A stretch of DNA of 64,000 bases from Lunularia cruciata. Lineage: Eukaryota; Streptophyta; Marchantiopsida; Lunulariales; Lunulariaceae. Each line of letters begins with the position of its first letter. Positions within the stretch are counted from its first letter, which is position 1. Below, in pieces: positions 21,981-34,104 of this stretch. The translations under genes were made by a program, and so were the position numbers. The notes beneath the pieces were generated by a model. It was not told the origin of the DNA. It ran no database searches and saw only the letters and a list, made by a program, of their open reading frames with translations. The stretch lies in NCBI GenBank assembly GCA_948567375.1, contig OX419756.1:20961001-21025000 (forward strand), written 5' to 3'.

Positions 21981-22577
21981 TTAAGTGTCTAACCTGGACA
22001 GGAAGTCTGCATTCGAATGCGAAGCTCCCTTCCTTACTTGTACAGTATACGTGAACTCTTGTAATAACAAGATCCATCTTGCAATTCGTCCCGATAAATC
22101 TGCCTTCTTGACCAGATGTTGCAATGCATAATGGTCAACATAGAAGACAAACTCATACCCCAACAAATAATGCCGAAATTTCTTGCAGGCATACACCATT
22201 CCGAGTGCTTCTCTTTCCGTCGTCGAATAATTCTTTTCAAAAACTGAAAGTTGTCGGCTGGCGTAATACACCGGGTAGTCTTTCTTCTTCTTGTCCTTTT
22301 GACTTAAGACAACCCCGATGGCCATGGACGAAGTGTCCACATACACATGAAAAGGGACGTCCCAATTCGGGGCCCTCATGACTGGTGCTTCAACCAATTT
22401 CTTCTTCAACACTTGGAAGGCTTCTTCTTGATGTGCTTCCCACAGATAGTCTTCGGATTTCTTCAGAAGCTTTGTAAGTGGTGCAGCAAGCACTACATAG
22501 TTTGACACAAAGCGTCTGTAATATCCAACATGTCCCAAGAAGGCTCTTAGCTCCCGGATGTTCTTCGGGGATTCCAA
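21981..22577 (-). pseudogene. F RNase H
   Basis: It starts in the RT connection (RELRAFLGHVGYYRRFV) and carries RNase H motifs VYVDTSSMAIGVVLSQ, YSTTEREALGMVYA, YVDHYALQHL and NADFLSRLDT. The catalytic acidic residues are in place. It is separated from RT by a stop at 22620 and from integrase by a stop after SRLDT. Confidence 0.92.
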
Positions 22578-22619
22578 AGCTGCGATTATTTTAACCTTCT
22601 CAACATCGACTTCAATACC

Positions 22620-23303
22620 TCAGCTTGACACCCGATGCCCCAGAAGAATTCCCTCCTTCATTGCAAAGAAGCATTTCTCCGGGTGTAATGACAAGCCGGC
22701 AAAACGACACCTTTCAAACGTTTGGCGAAGGTAATCTCTATGTACATCCCATCGTCCAAACACACAAAAGTCATCAATAAAAACTTCGACAAATTTGCGC
22801 AGGAAATCTTTAAAGATCAAATTCATCATCCGCTGGAAAGTAGCAGGAGCATTACACAACCCAAAGGGCATTTGATTGTAAGCGAAAGTGCCCCAATCGG
22901 TCGTGAATGTAGTTTTATCCTTGTCTTCTTCTCGAATGGATACTTGATTGTACCCTGAAAATCCATCGAGAAAACTATAACAAGGATGCCCAGCCACCTG
23001 GTCTAAGATTGTATCGGTAAAAGGCAAGGGATGATGATCTTTCCTTGTGACTGCGTTCAATTTTTGAAAGTCTTGGTACACTCGGATCTTCCCTGTTTTC
23101 TTCTTCGGGACAATGACAATGGGGGAGACCCATTCACTGCTTAAGACAGGGAAGATGATTCTGGCCCCTAAGTACTTATCGATTTCATCTTTTACCAAGA
23201 GCAAGTACTTCGGGTTCAAGCGGTATTGTCGCTGCTGAACCGGAACTGCACCTTCAATCAAATCAATCCGGTGTTCTCCAAATTCTCGTGGAATACCCGG
23301 CAT
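22620..23303 (-). pseudogene. F reverse transcriptase
   Basis: The frame of 227 codons covers RYRLNPKYL-like and KTGKIRVYQDFQKLN motifs, then FLDGFSGYNQVSI, KTTFTTDWGTFAYNQMPFGL and VEVFIDDFCVFG. The catalytic box is FIDD, a YxDD variant common in Athila/Tat elements. It ends at a TGA in LLGHRVSS, where the connection domain would continue. Confidence 0.93.
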
Positions 23304-23330
23304 TTGATCAATCGACCAGGCAAATACATC

Positions 23331-25280
23331 CTAGAATTCTATAAACAGGGCAGTGTATCCTGCCAACTCCTCCAAAGTAACTGTCTTCGAGATTTTTAAA
23401 ATTTTTCCTTCAATGAGTAACACCTCTTGACAGTCATCGGGGTTGATGACTCCTTCAACGTGGCTTACTCGGCTTATCCCGAGGCGAGCGGCCATCAAAC
23501 CCCCTCCCTCCAAGTCAGGTTCACCCGAGGCGAGGTCATATGGATCTTTGTCGTCAGCCTCTACCTCGTAGCATTCCAAGTAATTAACTTGGACTTCTTC
23601 TTCGGATTCGTCTGAAGACGAAGACGATGAATCTTTGGACTCGTCCTCCTCTTCTGACGAACTTGTTTCCCCGAGATGGGGAATCTTCGTCCAACTCATA
23701 GTCACCAGCTTCTGATCCTTGGACGAAATGTCCTTGAATCTTAACTTCTGCTGATGCCAATCCACTACAACTTGGGCACTATACAACCAGGGTCTGCCGA
23801 TCAACAGAGGGTAACCAGTTTTTGTCACTGGCCGCAACACGATGTAATTCAACTTGAAGGGTACCCCTCCAATGATCGTGGTAATGTTCGACAGCATGCC
23901 CAAGGGCCGTCTCCTGGTTTGGTCTGCAAACTTCAAAACTCGGGGTGTTGGTTCAAACGTATGATACCCGAGTCGATTCGCAGTATCTTCAGTCATGACA
24001 TTCACACCGGACCCAGAGTCAATGGGTATCAATGTGATCATGCAACCTGCAATCTCCGCGTCTACCTCGGGAGATCCCAAATCTTCTTGTTCAATATGAT
24101 AGATAGCAGGCAGGTCCTTCTTTGACATCGACCTCACCTTCTTGAGGGCCGAATTAAGTTGTCTCTTGTACAGCTTGTTATCTTCCCACAATTGCTTAAA
24201 TGTAACATTGGCATTTGTGGTGGCCAAGTCGGCTATAATATCATATTGGGGAACTCCTCCCAATTTGACCGTCTTCGTCTTCGGCTTTGACTCCAAGGAC
24301 TCTACATGCTCCCTCTTGACTTCGGGACGCTTCAAAATGGTGACGGGCTTGCTGATGGCCTTAACCCGAGCTTCCTCGGGTTGGCCTACCTCGGCTTGAA
24401 TCAGACCCTTTACTTCGGATCGAATGTCCGCCGGAAAAATTGGAGACTTCGTCTTCGTCTCTTCTTCCAAACTTAGTTCCCAAGTCCTGAGTAATGCCTC
24501 CGTTAATTCTTTCTGCAAGGCTTTAGCTTTAGCTTTTGCAAGGATCTTTTCCTCCTTGGCCAAAAGAATTGCTTTTGGGCCCTGTCTCTTCGCCTTTCGG
24601 GAAGACGACGAGGTCGTACTCAGTTCTTCGGGATCACGCTTCTTCTTGGTGGAGCGTGTCTCAACTTTCAAAATTTCAAGGTCTGGCCATTCTCCTTCTG
24701 AGGCCGGACTCCCTTCGTGAGGTCTTTCTTCCTCAAGAGTTATACAATTTACATTCGTATCTCCCTTCGGCTGAAGTGCTGCACGCTCAGCGGGGGTCTG
24801 TACATATTTTACAAGAGGCTTCGGGTTTGGTAGGTGAGTGCATTGGTTGCCCGTATGCCCCGATCCTTTACAATTTCCACACAGGGGAACGTACCCAACT
24901 TGCCTTCTTGGCTCGGGACAATTTGGAGACCAATGTCCCATCGAGCCACAATTATAACAGGCTCCGGGCGCAACATTCTGAGGGTGATTTTGGTTGCTCA
25001 TCGGTGGTCTTCGTGCAGGAGCATTGGGGTTATACTCCCTGGGTCCCAACCTCGGACCTTGATATGATGTGCTCGGTTGAGGCTGTACCTCCTGAGTTTG
25101 ATACACAGCCTCTTCGTCATTGTCTTGGTTCCATCCCGGAACCCAATCAATTTGCTGCACCGAGAATGCATTACGAGTATTGCATTCTGTGTTGGCGTGG
25201 CCGGATTTGCCACAGGCGGTGCACCACACATTAGATCGTCCAAATGCGGGGGCCTTTCTTCGGTCCTTAGCCCCAATCAT
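23331..25280 (-). pseudogene. F gag zinc knuckles, spacer and protease
   Basis: A long open frame of 649 codons. Residues 19-33, 107-120 and 135-147 hold three CCHC zinc knuckles (CTACGKSGHANTEC, CYNCGSMGHWSPNC, CGNCKGSGHTGNQC). A Lys/Glu-rich spacer follows. Retropepsin lies at about residues 420-520 with IPIDSGSGVNVMTEDT as active site, LKFADQ and PLLIGRPWL. An acidic Ser/Glu tract and a linker to RT end it. This is the longest intact frame of the element, and the protease looks catalytically sound. Confidence 0.92.
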
Positions 25281-26670
25281 CTGGATTTGAAATCCGAAAA
25301 ATCCTTGATGAGGGCATCCAGCTTCGTATCCGCCTTATGTACACTCTTGGCTGGTGATGTCACTGGTTTCTTGCCTCCACGTCTTCTGACTTGTCTTGGC
25401 TTTGATTCTTCTTTGGATTCCGAAGAAGAGCTTGAAGACGTAGAGGATTTGTCTGAAGAAGGGGAGGTACTGCGCGAAGCTCTCCTTCTGGGCTTCTTGC
25501 CCTTCTTCTCCCAATTTCTCCGGTTACCGGCAGAGTGAGAGTGTGCCGCTTCATAACGAGCGACATGTTTGAGTACTTTATCGAGGGAAGTTACGTTCCT
25601 CTCCCTGGCAAAGATTCGTATCTCTGGTGACAGCCCCCAAGGAACCAAGTAATGGCTTGGGCATCGGAGTATCCCACCACCCCCGATTGCTTGGGAACTC
25701 GGTTCAGTAATGCCATGAACCGCTCAGAGTAGTCTCTCAACTCCTCCTTCTTGCCCCGGTCCAAATCGTTTAGTGCCACGAAGACACTCGTATCATAGTC
25801 AACCTCCCGGAATCGTTCCAGGAAGTTGTTTCTCAAGTCTGCCCAGTCCGATGGTACAAACCCCTTCTGAGTCACATGCATGTACCAGCTCCGAGCTTTC
25901 TTGCGAAGCAGACTTGGAAAAATTCTTAGTCGATCCGCCGAGTCATGCTCCTTGTTAGCAAAGGAGATGACTTCGAATTCTTTGATGAATTCATCGCGGT
26001 CTTTGTCTTGTTCCGTCCCCTTATACTTCTGATAGGCGTGTCGGGTGACAGGAAGCAAAGTCATTGTTTGATGCACTGGGATCGGCTGAGGGAATGTAGA
26101 ACTTGACGGAACGGAAGAATTGGTTGGAATTGACGCCGTGTTGTCAGCCCAGGGATTCCAATTTGTCAAATTCAACACAGGGTCTTCTTCGACAATTTCT
26201 ACTCTGAGAGGGTCGACTTCAACCCGAGTGGAAGATTCAGGATCAACACCTTCAATAAGTTCTTCCAAATTCCTTTGGGACAACCGAGGAATCGTTCATA
26301 GAAGATGTTGACACTCGTCTTCAGTAAGTGTGCGTGCTGTCTTTTCTCGAACAAAGGTCTTCAAGGAAACAACTTCCTTTACAGCTCTAGGGGAAGTTGG
26401 GGTACTGGGCCGCAATGCATATGTTTGCCCACTCGATTCTTTCTTCTTCTTGGAAGAAGAGGGAGATGCGAAGTAGCCTTGCCAACCGCCTTCACGTTTC
26501 TTGTGATCAAGTTCTCGCAGGGCTTCTTGCACTTCGTGAAGAAGTTGAAACTCCAACGCCTCTCGCTCAGTTTCGTCAACAATGGATGGGACGTTCAGAC
26601 GTTCGTCTTCTTCACGCTGAAGTGCTCGTCTTTGGGCTCTCTCTTCCCGTTGTTCTTTCAATCCAGACAT
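25277..26670 (-). pseudogene. F gag N-terminal and capsid region
   Basis: Three frames: 26670-26296 (MSGLKEQREERAQRRALQRE, charged and helical), 26283-25591 with the capsid-like core (DEFIKEFEVISFAN, LRIFPSLLRKKARSWYMHV, WADLRNNFLERFRE, AITWFLGG) and 25648-25277 (Ser/Lys-rich). The first break is a TGA at 26296-26298 where CGA would give Arg, the second a frameshift near 25620. It packages the element RNA. Confidence 0.9.
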
Positions 26671-26737
26671 TCATATTGCCTTGATACCTAGTGTTCAATT
26701 TGGCTTCGTATTCTTCCACTTCCGAGATTTGTATCCC

Positions 26738-26756
26738 CGGCAGCGGCGCCAAAAAT
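26738..26756 (-). other. F primer-binding site, tRNA-Asp
   Basis: On the minus strand just after the 5' LTR the sequence is tttttggcgccgctgccgg followed by gga. The tggcgccgNtgccgggg core is complementary to the 3' end of plant tRNA-Asp(GUC), with one mismatch (C for T) against the usual Athila/Tat PBS. Confidence 0.85.
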
Positions 26757-26758
26757 CA

Positions 26759-29700
26759 TGTGACAACCCGGCAAATATCACTTTTGCGGTAATCGGGTAA
26801 GTAAAGTTCGTTCCCGCAGAGATACGAGTCAGAAATGTCCAAATACAAAGTAAAGTAACAATTTCAGTTCTTCTTGAGTTCTTCTTTAGTCTCTCAGGTA
26901 GAAACCACACCCAAAAGAGAGTAACAAGCACTGACTCACAGTCTTGTCACAAATTAACACTCCATAATCACAACTCCATCAATTATTTCCAAACAATCTT
27001 GATTGTGATGATTCAGGCTCTCCCAAAAACGGCACTTCACTGCAAAACAACTTTGCCTCAGAATTGTGTTCTACCCCTCCACTGAAGGCACAACTTCCTC
27101 GATCAAAATTGCTTCACATCAACTTCGCACTGCACTCACAAATGCAGAATACTACCAACACTACAATTCCTCTCAGATCTGTCAAGGCATTGCTTTGATT
27201 GCACTTCACTCAGGATCAAACACACAGAATGAAGATCAAGGTTGTGGAATCTAACATCCAACAAGCACTCTGACTGCACTTTGAATTTCTCCAAACATTC
27301 ACAAACACAATTGCAAAGTTGATACTCGGAATCAAGCTCAAGCAACGAGCACTGCTTCACAGCACTTTGCTTTATCTATTCTCAGAAATAATGAGCACTG
27401 AACAACAATTTCCTACAAATGCCACTCTTAAATAGTGAAGCAATCGACAGTTCTAACAACTATACCGTTTCTATATCAACTGTTCTAACCTGCAGATCCA
27501 AAATGACAATGCACCTCTTCATATCTGCCCCTTCAAATCTCAAATCGGTTACTAATCCGATCCGATGTCTACTTCTTCCTCGGCTTTCAAACCCGAACCC
27601 AAAGTAATCTTACTTCCTACTATTCTGTCCTCGGGTTTCACAACTCTTACATCTTCTACCAGATCCAGCAATTCTCTTTCCTGATCTGAAATTGCACTAG
27701 CGGGTAATCTATCTAACTCTTCATCTTTCGCCCCACTCTTCTCTACTGTCGCTGAGGCCAACTCCGAAGACATTTGGATCCCGATGTTATCTACGTCGGG
27801 TTTTGCTTTAACATCCTGCCAAAGCTTTTCTAACTCTATTCTTACTAAGTCTAATCTAATCGCGATATTGTCTTCTACTTCTAAGATCTTCCTATCTACA
27901 CAAGTTCTCAATTTAATCAACAAGATATTCAAATCTGTATCTTTCGCTTGCCTTCGCCTCGTCTCCTGCACTAACCGCTTCAACTTGTGCAGACGCGCTT
28001 CTTCAATTCAAACGCTGGTCTCTGTACTTAGCATCGCGTTTACCCTGAGGACTATCTCCTGCAATGGCTCTAATCTTGTCTTCCTTTCTCGTTCCCGATC
28101 TGCAAGCCATTCCTCTCTGTACATCGCCAATTCTTCTTCAAATTTGGCCTTCACCGCGTCCTTCTCTTTCTCCTTCTGTGCAACCTTTTCTTCCTGATTA
28201 CGAAGTAAGTCTTGTAATCTCTCTTCTTCTCCATATCTCGTAGCCAACTCTCACTGCCAGAGTTGCTTCTTCTCCTCCATACTCTCCATCACTCGATCGA
28301 GCTCTTGATCCTTCGATGCTACTCTCGCCATAGCATGGATGAGCTCTACTCTTGAATCAGCAAACTACTGCTTCAAGATTTCAAATTCAGCTACTTGTCT
28401 CTCCCTTACGACATCACTCTTCCTCGCAAGATCCTCTCGATAGCTCACTTCTCTCCTCAGGTCTTCGATTACTTGACTTCTCTCCACTGCTTCCACTTGC
28501 AGTACTTCTCTCTCCTTCTCACCTCGGGTTATACTCTTCTTCAACTCCAAGTTTTCTTCTTCTAATCTCGATACCACCTGCAATACAGTCTTTACCTCTG
28601 GACAAGTCGACCGCATCTCCTTCTTCTTCTTCTCCAACTTCACCAACAGCGGGCATACTACCATCTGCAGGTAATCTACTCTATTACTGATACCTTTGTC
28701 CTCCTTCGGAGTAGTTTCTCTTCTTTCTTCGTGTTCTCTCGATTCTCGCCCTCTTCTCTGGAGCCTTTGTATTGGAATTGATGCCTCACTGCCCGAGCTT
28801 CCTTCTACCTCTTCCTTCACTCTACTCGGTCCCGCTTCACCCTTTGCCTTACGTCTCGAGCAAATTCCTCGATGTACTGCAATCTTCTTCTCCTCAAGCA
28901 CCGGTACGTCGTCTTCCAGTGCCGCATTGTCTTTGGCTTTTATTTCGGCTTGAATTTCTTCTTCGTATTCTTCAAGCGCTGGTGCCGAGGTCATTTCTCC
29001 ACCGTCTTCACTATCACTGCTTGTATCTCCACTCTGCAGTGTCAGCTTAGGTTCCTCCTCACGTTCCGAGTCCTCCGTCTTGAGCTCGGCTTCGCCTTCT
29101 GAGTCTTCATCTTCCGACTCAATCACCACCATTCCTTGCCTCGGGTTATTTTTCTGCATCTTCCGAGGTTTCTTGTTTTCTTTGGCGTCTGCTTGCCGAG
29201 TTCTCTTCTTTGTTAGGGTACTTTCAACGACCTCCACGTTCTTCCCTGTCTTCGCGTAGTAATCGTCTGCGCTCCGGATTTGGAGAATGTATTGCTGCTC
29301 CTCCGTGTCGACTTCTCTTCTCAAATCAGGATGGAAATGAGACACCATTCGATTACGCTCAGCCACATTGAGCAGATTTAACCCGAGGTAAAAGTGGGCT
29401 ACAAATGGTACGATGTAGTGTGGAGGCGACTTATCTTGCAGATTCCACACCATCTACCTCGTTCTTTCATGAAAGCACCTTGCCCAATTTATCGGTTCTC
29501 CTGCAAATAACTTGTGAAAGAACACCGCTTGGTGTTTCATCACATAGGTAGTTCTCTCCGGCTTCAAGAGGGCCATTAGTGCACTCACAATTCCCCTCCT
29601 CACTGGGTTCTTATAACTCTCAACTTTATACCCATTCTTCGTCCTCTTCGACGAGAATGCTTCTCTCACCTCCTGCGTTTCTTGAGCTATCTCTCCTTTC

Positions 29701-30546
29701 CCCAAGAACGTGGCCCCTTGCTCCGAGCCTGCCTCCTTCCCGAGTACGAGTCTCCAATCCCACTCTGTCCAGCGAGCCGGATTTCCTCTCTTCCCTTCTT
29801 CCTCGGGACCATCTAGACATTTACTCTCAATGATTTCTGTCATGAATCCTGGAAAACTTATGTTCCAATTCCATGCCAGAAAGGTGATCCGAAGTCGGCT
29901 CAAGACTTTGATCCTTGCGACTACATCTAATCTCCAAATTGCATGATTTCTCACTGCAAATTCGGAGTTCTTCTTCCCTCCTCCCATCTCTTCTGCTTTC
30001 TTTCGGTCTCTCAATTTCTCTCTCTCTCGACTTCTCCCTTATGCACTAACCCGAGGCCAACGCTATGTCCCTTTCCCCGATCACCTGCAAGACGACTCCT
30101 CAACGGCAAAGGAAAATCGTTCAACATTTCGTCGTTGCAGTTTCAATTTTTATAGAGTTGCACTTCTTTGTCTTCCGTCACTTCGAGTTTCTACCGAGAA
30201 ATCACACCTCCTGCATGCACCCGTCACTGTCGCCCCACCTTCACGCATATGAGCCGCCAATTTTGAAACCGCCCCTTCTTGAATTTCTCGCCCCGACGAA
30301 AGGTTGTTAGACTGTCTTTGCCTCGGGTTGAGCTCCCCCCCCCCCCGATCCGAAGACAATTTACTTCGTATCGTTTGCTAACACGGCATTTCAGAGTACT
30401 TCGCCTTATGACCCGAGGTCACTTTACTTTGGGTTTCACCCCGAAGACAGTTTTCTTCGTCTTCTTCGGCCAACCAGGCGCAATCCGACTTCTCTATACA
30501 CTTCTTCTGCTTTATTTTGAAAAAAACAAAAAATGTGGGTACCACA
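26759..30546 (-). repeat. F 5' LTR (3788 bp)
   Basis: It starts TGTGACAACCCGG and ends GGGTACCACA. Its length of 3788 bp equals that of solo LTR F3 at 41574-45361, which supports this as the ancestral LTR size. It contains the full LTR ORF, a TATA box at 30147-30154 and a run of C near 30337. Confidence 0.94.
27552..29990 (-). pseudogene. LTR-embedded coiled-coil ORF, copy 2 (F 5' LTR)
   Basis: It consists of frames 30014-29454, 29453-28365, 28247-28008 and 27983-27552. The break at 29454-29456 is a TAG where copies 1 and 3 have CAG (TRQMVW). The region where copy 1 has a frameshift (EDDVPVL to EEKKI) is in one frame here. Copies therefore break at different places, so the ancestor was one continuous ORF from MGGGKK to a C-terminus ending EEEVDIGSD. 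Domain order is as in copy 1. Confidence 0.8.
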
Positions 30547-30551
30547 TGGAG

Positions 30552-31800
30552 CGACTAGCATAGGCCACCACAAACTCCTACCCCTCATCATCATGCTGGG
30601 TGAGCACCGCTCCAAGCTCTAACATACTCCAATCAGTATGAACCTGAAATGGTCATCTTCTGATCAGTCACCTCAAAATAGGAGCAGACGTCAATCTCTC
30701 CTTGAGCTCTACAAAAGCTCTCTCCTGCTTATCTCCCCAACACCACTCCTGTGTAAGCTTGGTCAGCTTTGTCAAGACCTTGGCAATGGCACTAAATCCT
30801 CTAACATAGCGGTGATAAAAGTTTGCCAACCCAAGAAATGCTCGCACTCTGCTCACATTTGTAGGCCAAGGAATATGTGCAATAGCCTCCACCTTGGTCT
30901 ATTGAACACCAAGTCCTTTGGGGTAGATAGTGTGACCCAAATACTCAACCTGCTTGTGGAAGAACCTACACTTCCCCAGATGTAATTTGAGTCCATGAGA
31001 TCTCAACTTCTCAAATACCTCCAACAACTGTCTCTCATGCTCCTCCATAGTAGTGCTATAGACCAAAATGTCATCAATATAGCACCAAGCAAAATCCAAT
31101 CCAGCTAGGATCCTATCTATGATGCTCTAGAACTCAACAGGAGCATTCTTTAACCCAAATGGTAAGAACCTTATTGATATAACACATCCTTGCCGTGAGG
31201 ATCAATAGCCCAAAATGCTATCTTGGACTTATCCTCCTCCCTGATCCGCAATTGATGATATCCCGCTAGAAGATCCAAAGTACTAAAGATCTTTGCATAC
31301 CCAATCACATCAAAAATCTCCTCCACTATAAGCATGGCATACCGATCAGCCCTGGTCTGTTGGTTGATAGGACGGTAATCTCCACACATCTACCTATCTG
31401 TATAGTTGCCATGCATATCCTTCTTGGCTGGCATCACCGTCATTGATGCATACTCTCCATGTGAAATCTCCACCAAAACAGCCTCAAAAAGGTCACTACT
31501 TTGACTCTGAATCAATGTCCTCTCCATGTCACTATAGCAATAAGGACATCGGAAAACTGGTGTATCTAGTCAGCACAATCCGTATACCAAGTCCCTTTAG
31601 AGCACCCAAATCCTTCATATTGAAAGCAAAACAACTCGTGTGGCTCCTCAAGAACCTCCAAACCCTCTGCCTTTCCTCTCAAGTAAGCTTGGGTCCAAGA
31701 TCTGGCTCCCAAGTATCCTCTATAACTGTAGTAGGAGTGGAAGACGTATTGATTGGCTGCTACACTGGGCCCTTAAGAGCAATAGTGTCATGCTCCCGAC
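30552..31800 (-). pseudogene. E reverse transcriptase and RNase H N-terminal half
   Basis: Pieces in order: a decayed N-terminus with FAFNMKDLG near 31650, MCGDYRPINQQT and FSTLDLLAGYHQL (31389-31171), CYIDDILVYS with the catalytic YIDD (31099-30899), VEYLGHTIYP, then RAFLGLANFYHRYVRGFS (30892-30668) and HTDWSMLELGAVL before the F insertion. Frames are broken several times. E-type RT keeps YxDD, unlike the FIDD of F. Confidence 0.9.
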
Positions 31801-32059
31801 CACTAGAGGTACCAACCTCTGTGTGAAAAACTCCTTCCACGCTGGTTGCAAGCTCTACACATCCTCTAGCTACATCTCATATGGACCAAGGGTGTAATCC
31901 AAGTAGCCCACGCTCACTTGGATGGACTCCAAGTAGACAACTCTCCCTAGTAGCTACTAGATGTGTCCCAAGAATACCATGTCCACTCGGTCCATCACCC
32001 CCAGCATGTGCTTGAATTGTCTTGATAGGCACAGGGCTCACAAGTGTTCGAGTGGTGAT

Positions 32060-33045
32060 GCCTATCAAGCGCATCCTATGTTGCTCTGCCAAGCCAAGGC
32101 TCACAATCCAGGTCAAACAGTTCATGTCCATAGCCTGACCTAACACTTGACGCCTAGATGCCTTTGACACTACTGGAACAGCAGTAATATTGGTGCAAAA
32201 ATCCATCACCCGCTCTCTCTCATCAGCATTGGGCTCCACTAACTGCTATAACGGTGAGTCCCAAACAAGTCCAGGTCCTCCCTCTCGAAAAGCATGAGAA
32301 CTTGGGAAACTCATGAGTGTAAGAAATGCAGCTCTAGGCTGTCCAACTAGGTTCACCACTTCCATAGCTGACCTATCAGCCACTACTATTGTCCAAGATA
32401 GACGCCCAACATCCAAGATATCATCAACAAGGATGTGGTCAAGTCATTGAATCCCATCATAAGTGCACTATAGAACCTCTTTGGGTAAGAGGTTTAGCCA
32501 CCAAAGACAAAGATGATGAGCCCATGATCCCACTCTGGCTGCATCTAACAATACAACAGGTCCCATCCAAGAATGGACATGATGTGTACTTGCCACCACT
32601 CTAGTGCAAGAATCACCCGTCAAAGGAACGTTCTCCAAAAGGTAAGCTAGAGAAACAGACTGATGAACCTGGAGATGGCATAGTATCCGTAACATCTTCC
32701 AAAACACACCAGAATGAGGATCCTGAAGACCCAAACCGCGACCCGCACGTGCATGTCCTTGACATGGCCATCTAGAAATCACCAAGTGAATAGACCCATG
32801 TCTCTCCAGATCATGCACCCCCAGTAAGGAAATGTCAGTTGGTAGGACCTTTTGGTAACCTCTGACTGCTGACATTGGTAATAACTCTGGATACCGATAG
32901 GCCAAGTGTGCCACAGATGTAGAGAGACTTGCCTAGTAGTCTCATCTCTCTCTACATACAAGTACCTTTGTACTCGTATACCTACCTGTAATACCACAGC
33001 TAGTCCTATGTTAATCCCACCGAACAACTCCAAGAGACATATCTC
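32060..33045 (-). pseudogene. E-encoded C5-cytosine DNA methyltransferase
   Basis: Motifs of C5-cytosine methyltransferases occur in order: motif I (SAM binding) ELFGGINIGLAVVLQ at ~33030; an acidic YVERDE; motif IV RWPCQGHARAG with the catalytic Cys codon at 32762-32764; motif VI YLLENVP at ~32630; motif VIII-like DAARVGSWAHHLCLWW at ~32540; and motif IX/X-like ERERVMDF...SRRQVLGQAMDMN at ~32210-32100. A frameshift near 32915 and stops between 32468 and 32240 break it. The PCQ and ENV cores are intact. It sits between protease and RT in the same orientation. The domain would add methyl groups to cytosine in DNA. The likely role is self-methylation of new copies, which is an inference. Confidence 0.88.
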
Positions 33046-33640
33046 CTCTTCTGGATACTACCAAGCAATGAGTGTGGTATCCAGAGGTGTCAAAGTAATC
33101 AACTTTGGCGGCTCATCCTCACACTCATATGCCGATGGTACAAAGGCTCCACTCTAAGCCTATTGCACCAACTGATCTGCATGTTGCTACAATGCCTCCT
33201 CGGAACTCCACAATGGAACATCCAAGGTGGATGGAACAATCCCACTCGTACTCCAAATCCAAGCGATCTCCTCTAGTACTGGAGTATCCTCTGCATGGGC
33301 ATTCCATTCCAACAAATCACCAGGCCAAGTAACTGCACCATTGAAAGCTAAAACTGATGTTGCCATGGTCTCGGACTGTAGTGAGCCAAGACTGCCACTA
33401 CTGAAGCGTACTAGTAGGCAACATACCCATCCCTCACCAGACTGCCAACCAGGTCTATAGGAGGATGTCTCCTCCCAATAGTCAATGTTGAAGCCCATGG
33501 GGTATAACACTACTCCCCCACCTAGCACATCATATGACTCAGCTATTGTCACAATAGCCTGAGCTCTCACCACTGAGCTATCACTTGGATGACCAGGCTG
33601 AACTTGAACAACAAGCTCCCCATGTGTGATGTATTATCAC
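33046..33640 (-). pseudogene. E linker between protease and methyltransferase
   Basis: The 33573-33187 frame contains YDVLGGGVVLYPMGFNIDYW and YRPGWQSGEG, which look like a conserved segment joining the protease to the methyltransferase (YDVLxG is the usual end of retropepsin). The rest is Ser/Trp-rich and has no known domain. It may be an N-terminal accessory region of the methyltransferase. Confidence 0.55.
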
Positions 33641-34104
33641 GAACCACCACCTAGAGATGTCTGGATCTGAAATGGACACCTCTCCACATCGGTCTTTCGT
33701 AACTCCAGATCGACAATTGTAGCCTTCCTCAACATAAAGGGTTGTGCACTAGAGTCTAACAAGACTCTCTATGGTGTATAGACCTTCTTTGAAGGTCCCA
33801 ACAAACAGAAAATCCCCCTTTGGTTATCCAATAGGACAAAACTAGGTGTGAACCGAACTCTCTCAAAGGCCGGTCTAGCTGGCAACTCCTCAAGTCTAGC
33901 CGTTGCTGCCTGCCATAAACCATTGCTTGCTGAACGGATCCCATGCTCCTCAACCAAGTTAGCTCCACTACCAACCACCTCTGCTCTAGTAGTAGGAACC
34001 GCATCATCCCTACTCTCACAAAGCATGGCAGCCAACCAGAACACTGGGGCTGGGTCAACTCCCAATGTAAACATATCACTGGCCAAAAACAAAGGATGCC
34101 GCAT
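33640..34104 (-). pseudogene. E protease
   Basis: At about 33750 the minus strand encodes RVLLDSSAQPFMLRKATI, a retropepsin active-site stretch in which DSG has become DSS. The upstream 34104-33769 frame holds the gag-protease linker. It precedes the YDVLGG end of the fold. Confidence 0.7.

Larger units (their letters stand above)
17015..30546 (-). mobile_element. F: 13.5-kb gypsy retrotransposon with 3.6-3.8 kb LTRs
   Basis: Exact tggag repeats flank it at 17010-17014 and 30547-30551. It starts TGTAACAACCCGG and ends TACCACA. The LTRs are 17015-20589 (3575 bp) and 26759-30546 (3788 bp). The minus-strand internal region encodes gag with three zinc knuckles, protease, RT, RNase H and integrase, without a chromodomain. 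A tRNA-Asp primer-binding site and the RT/protease sequence point to the Athila/Tat side of gypsy. The LTRs contain a long ORF. It interrupts RNase H of E. Confidence 0.95.
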
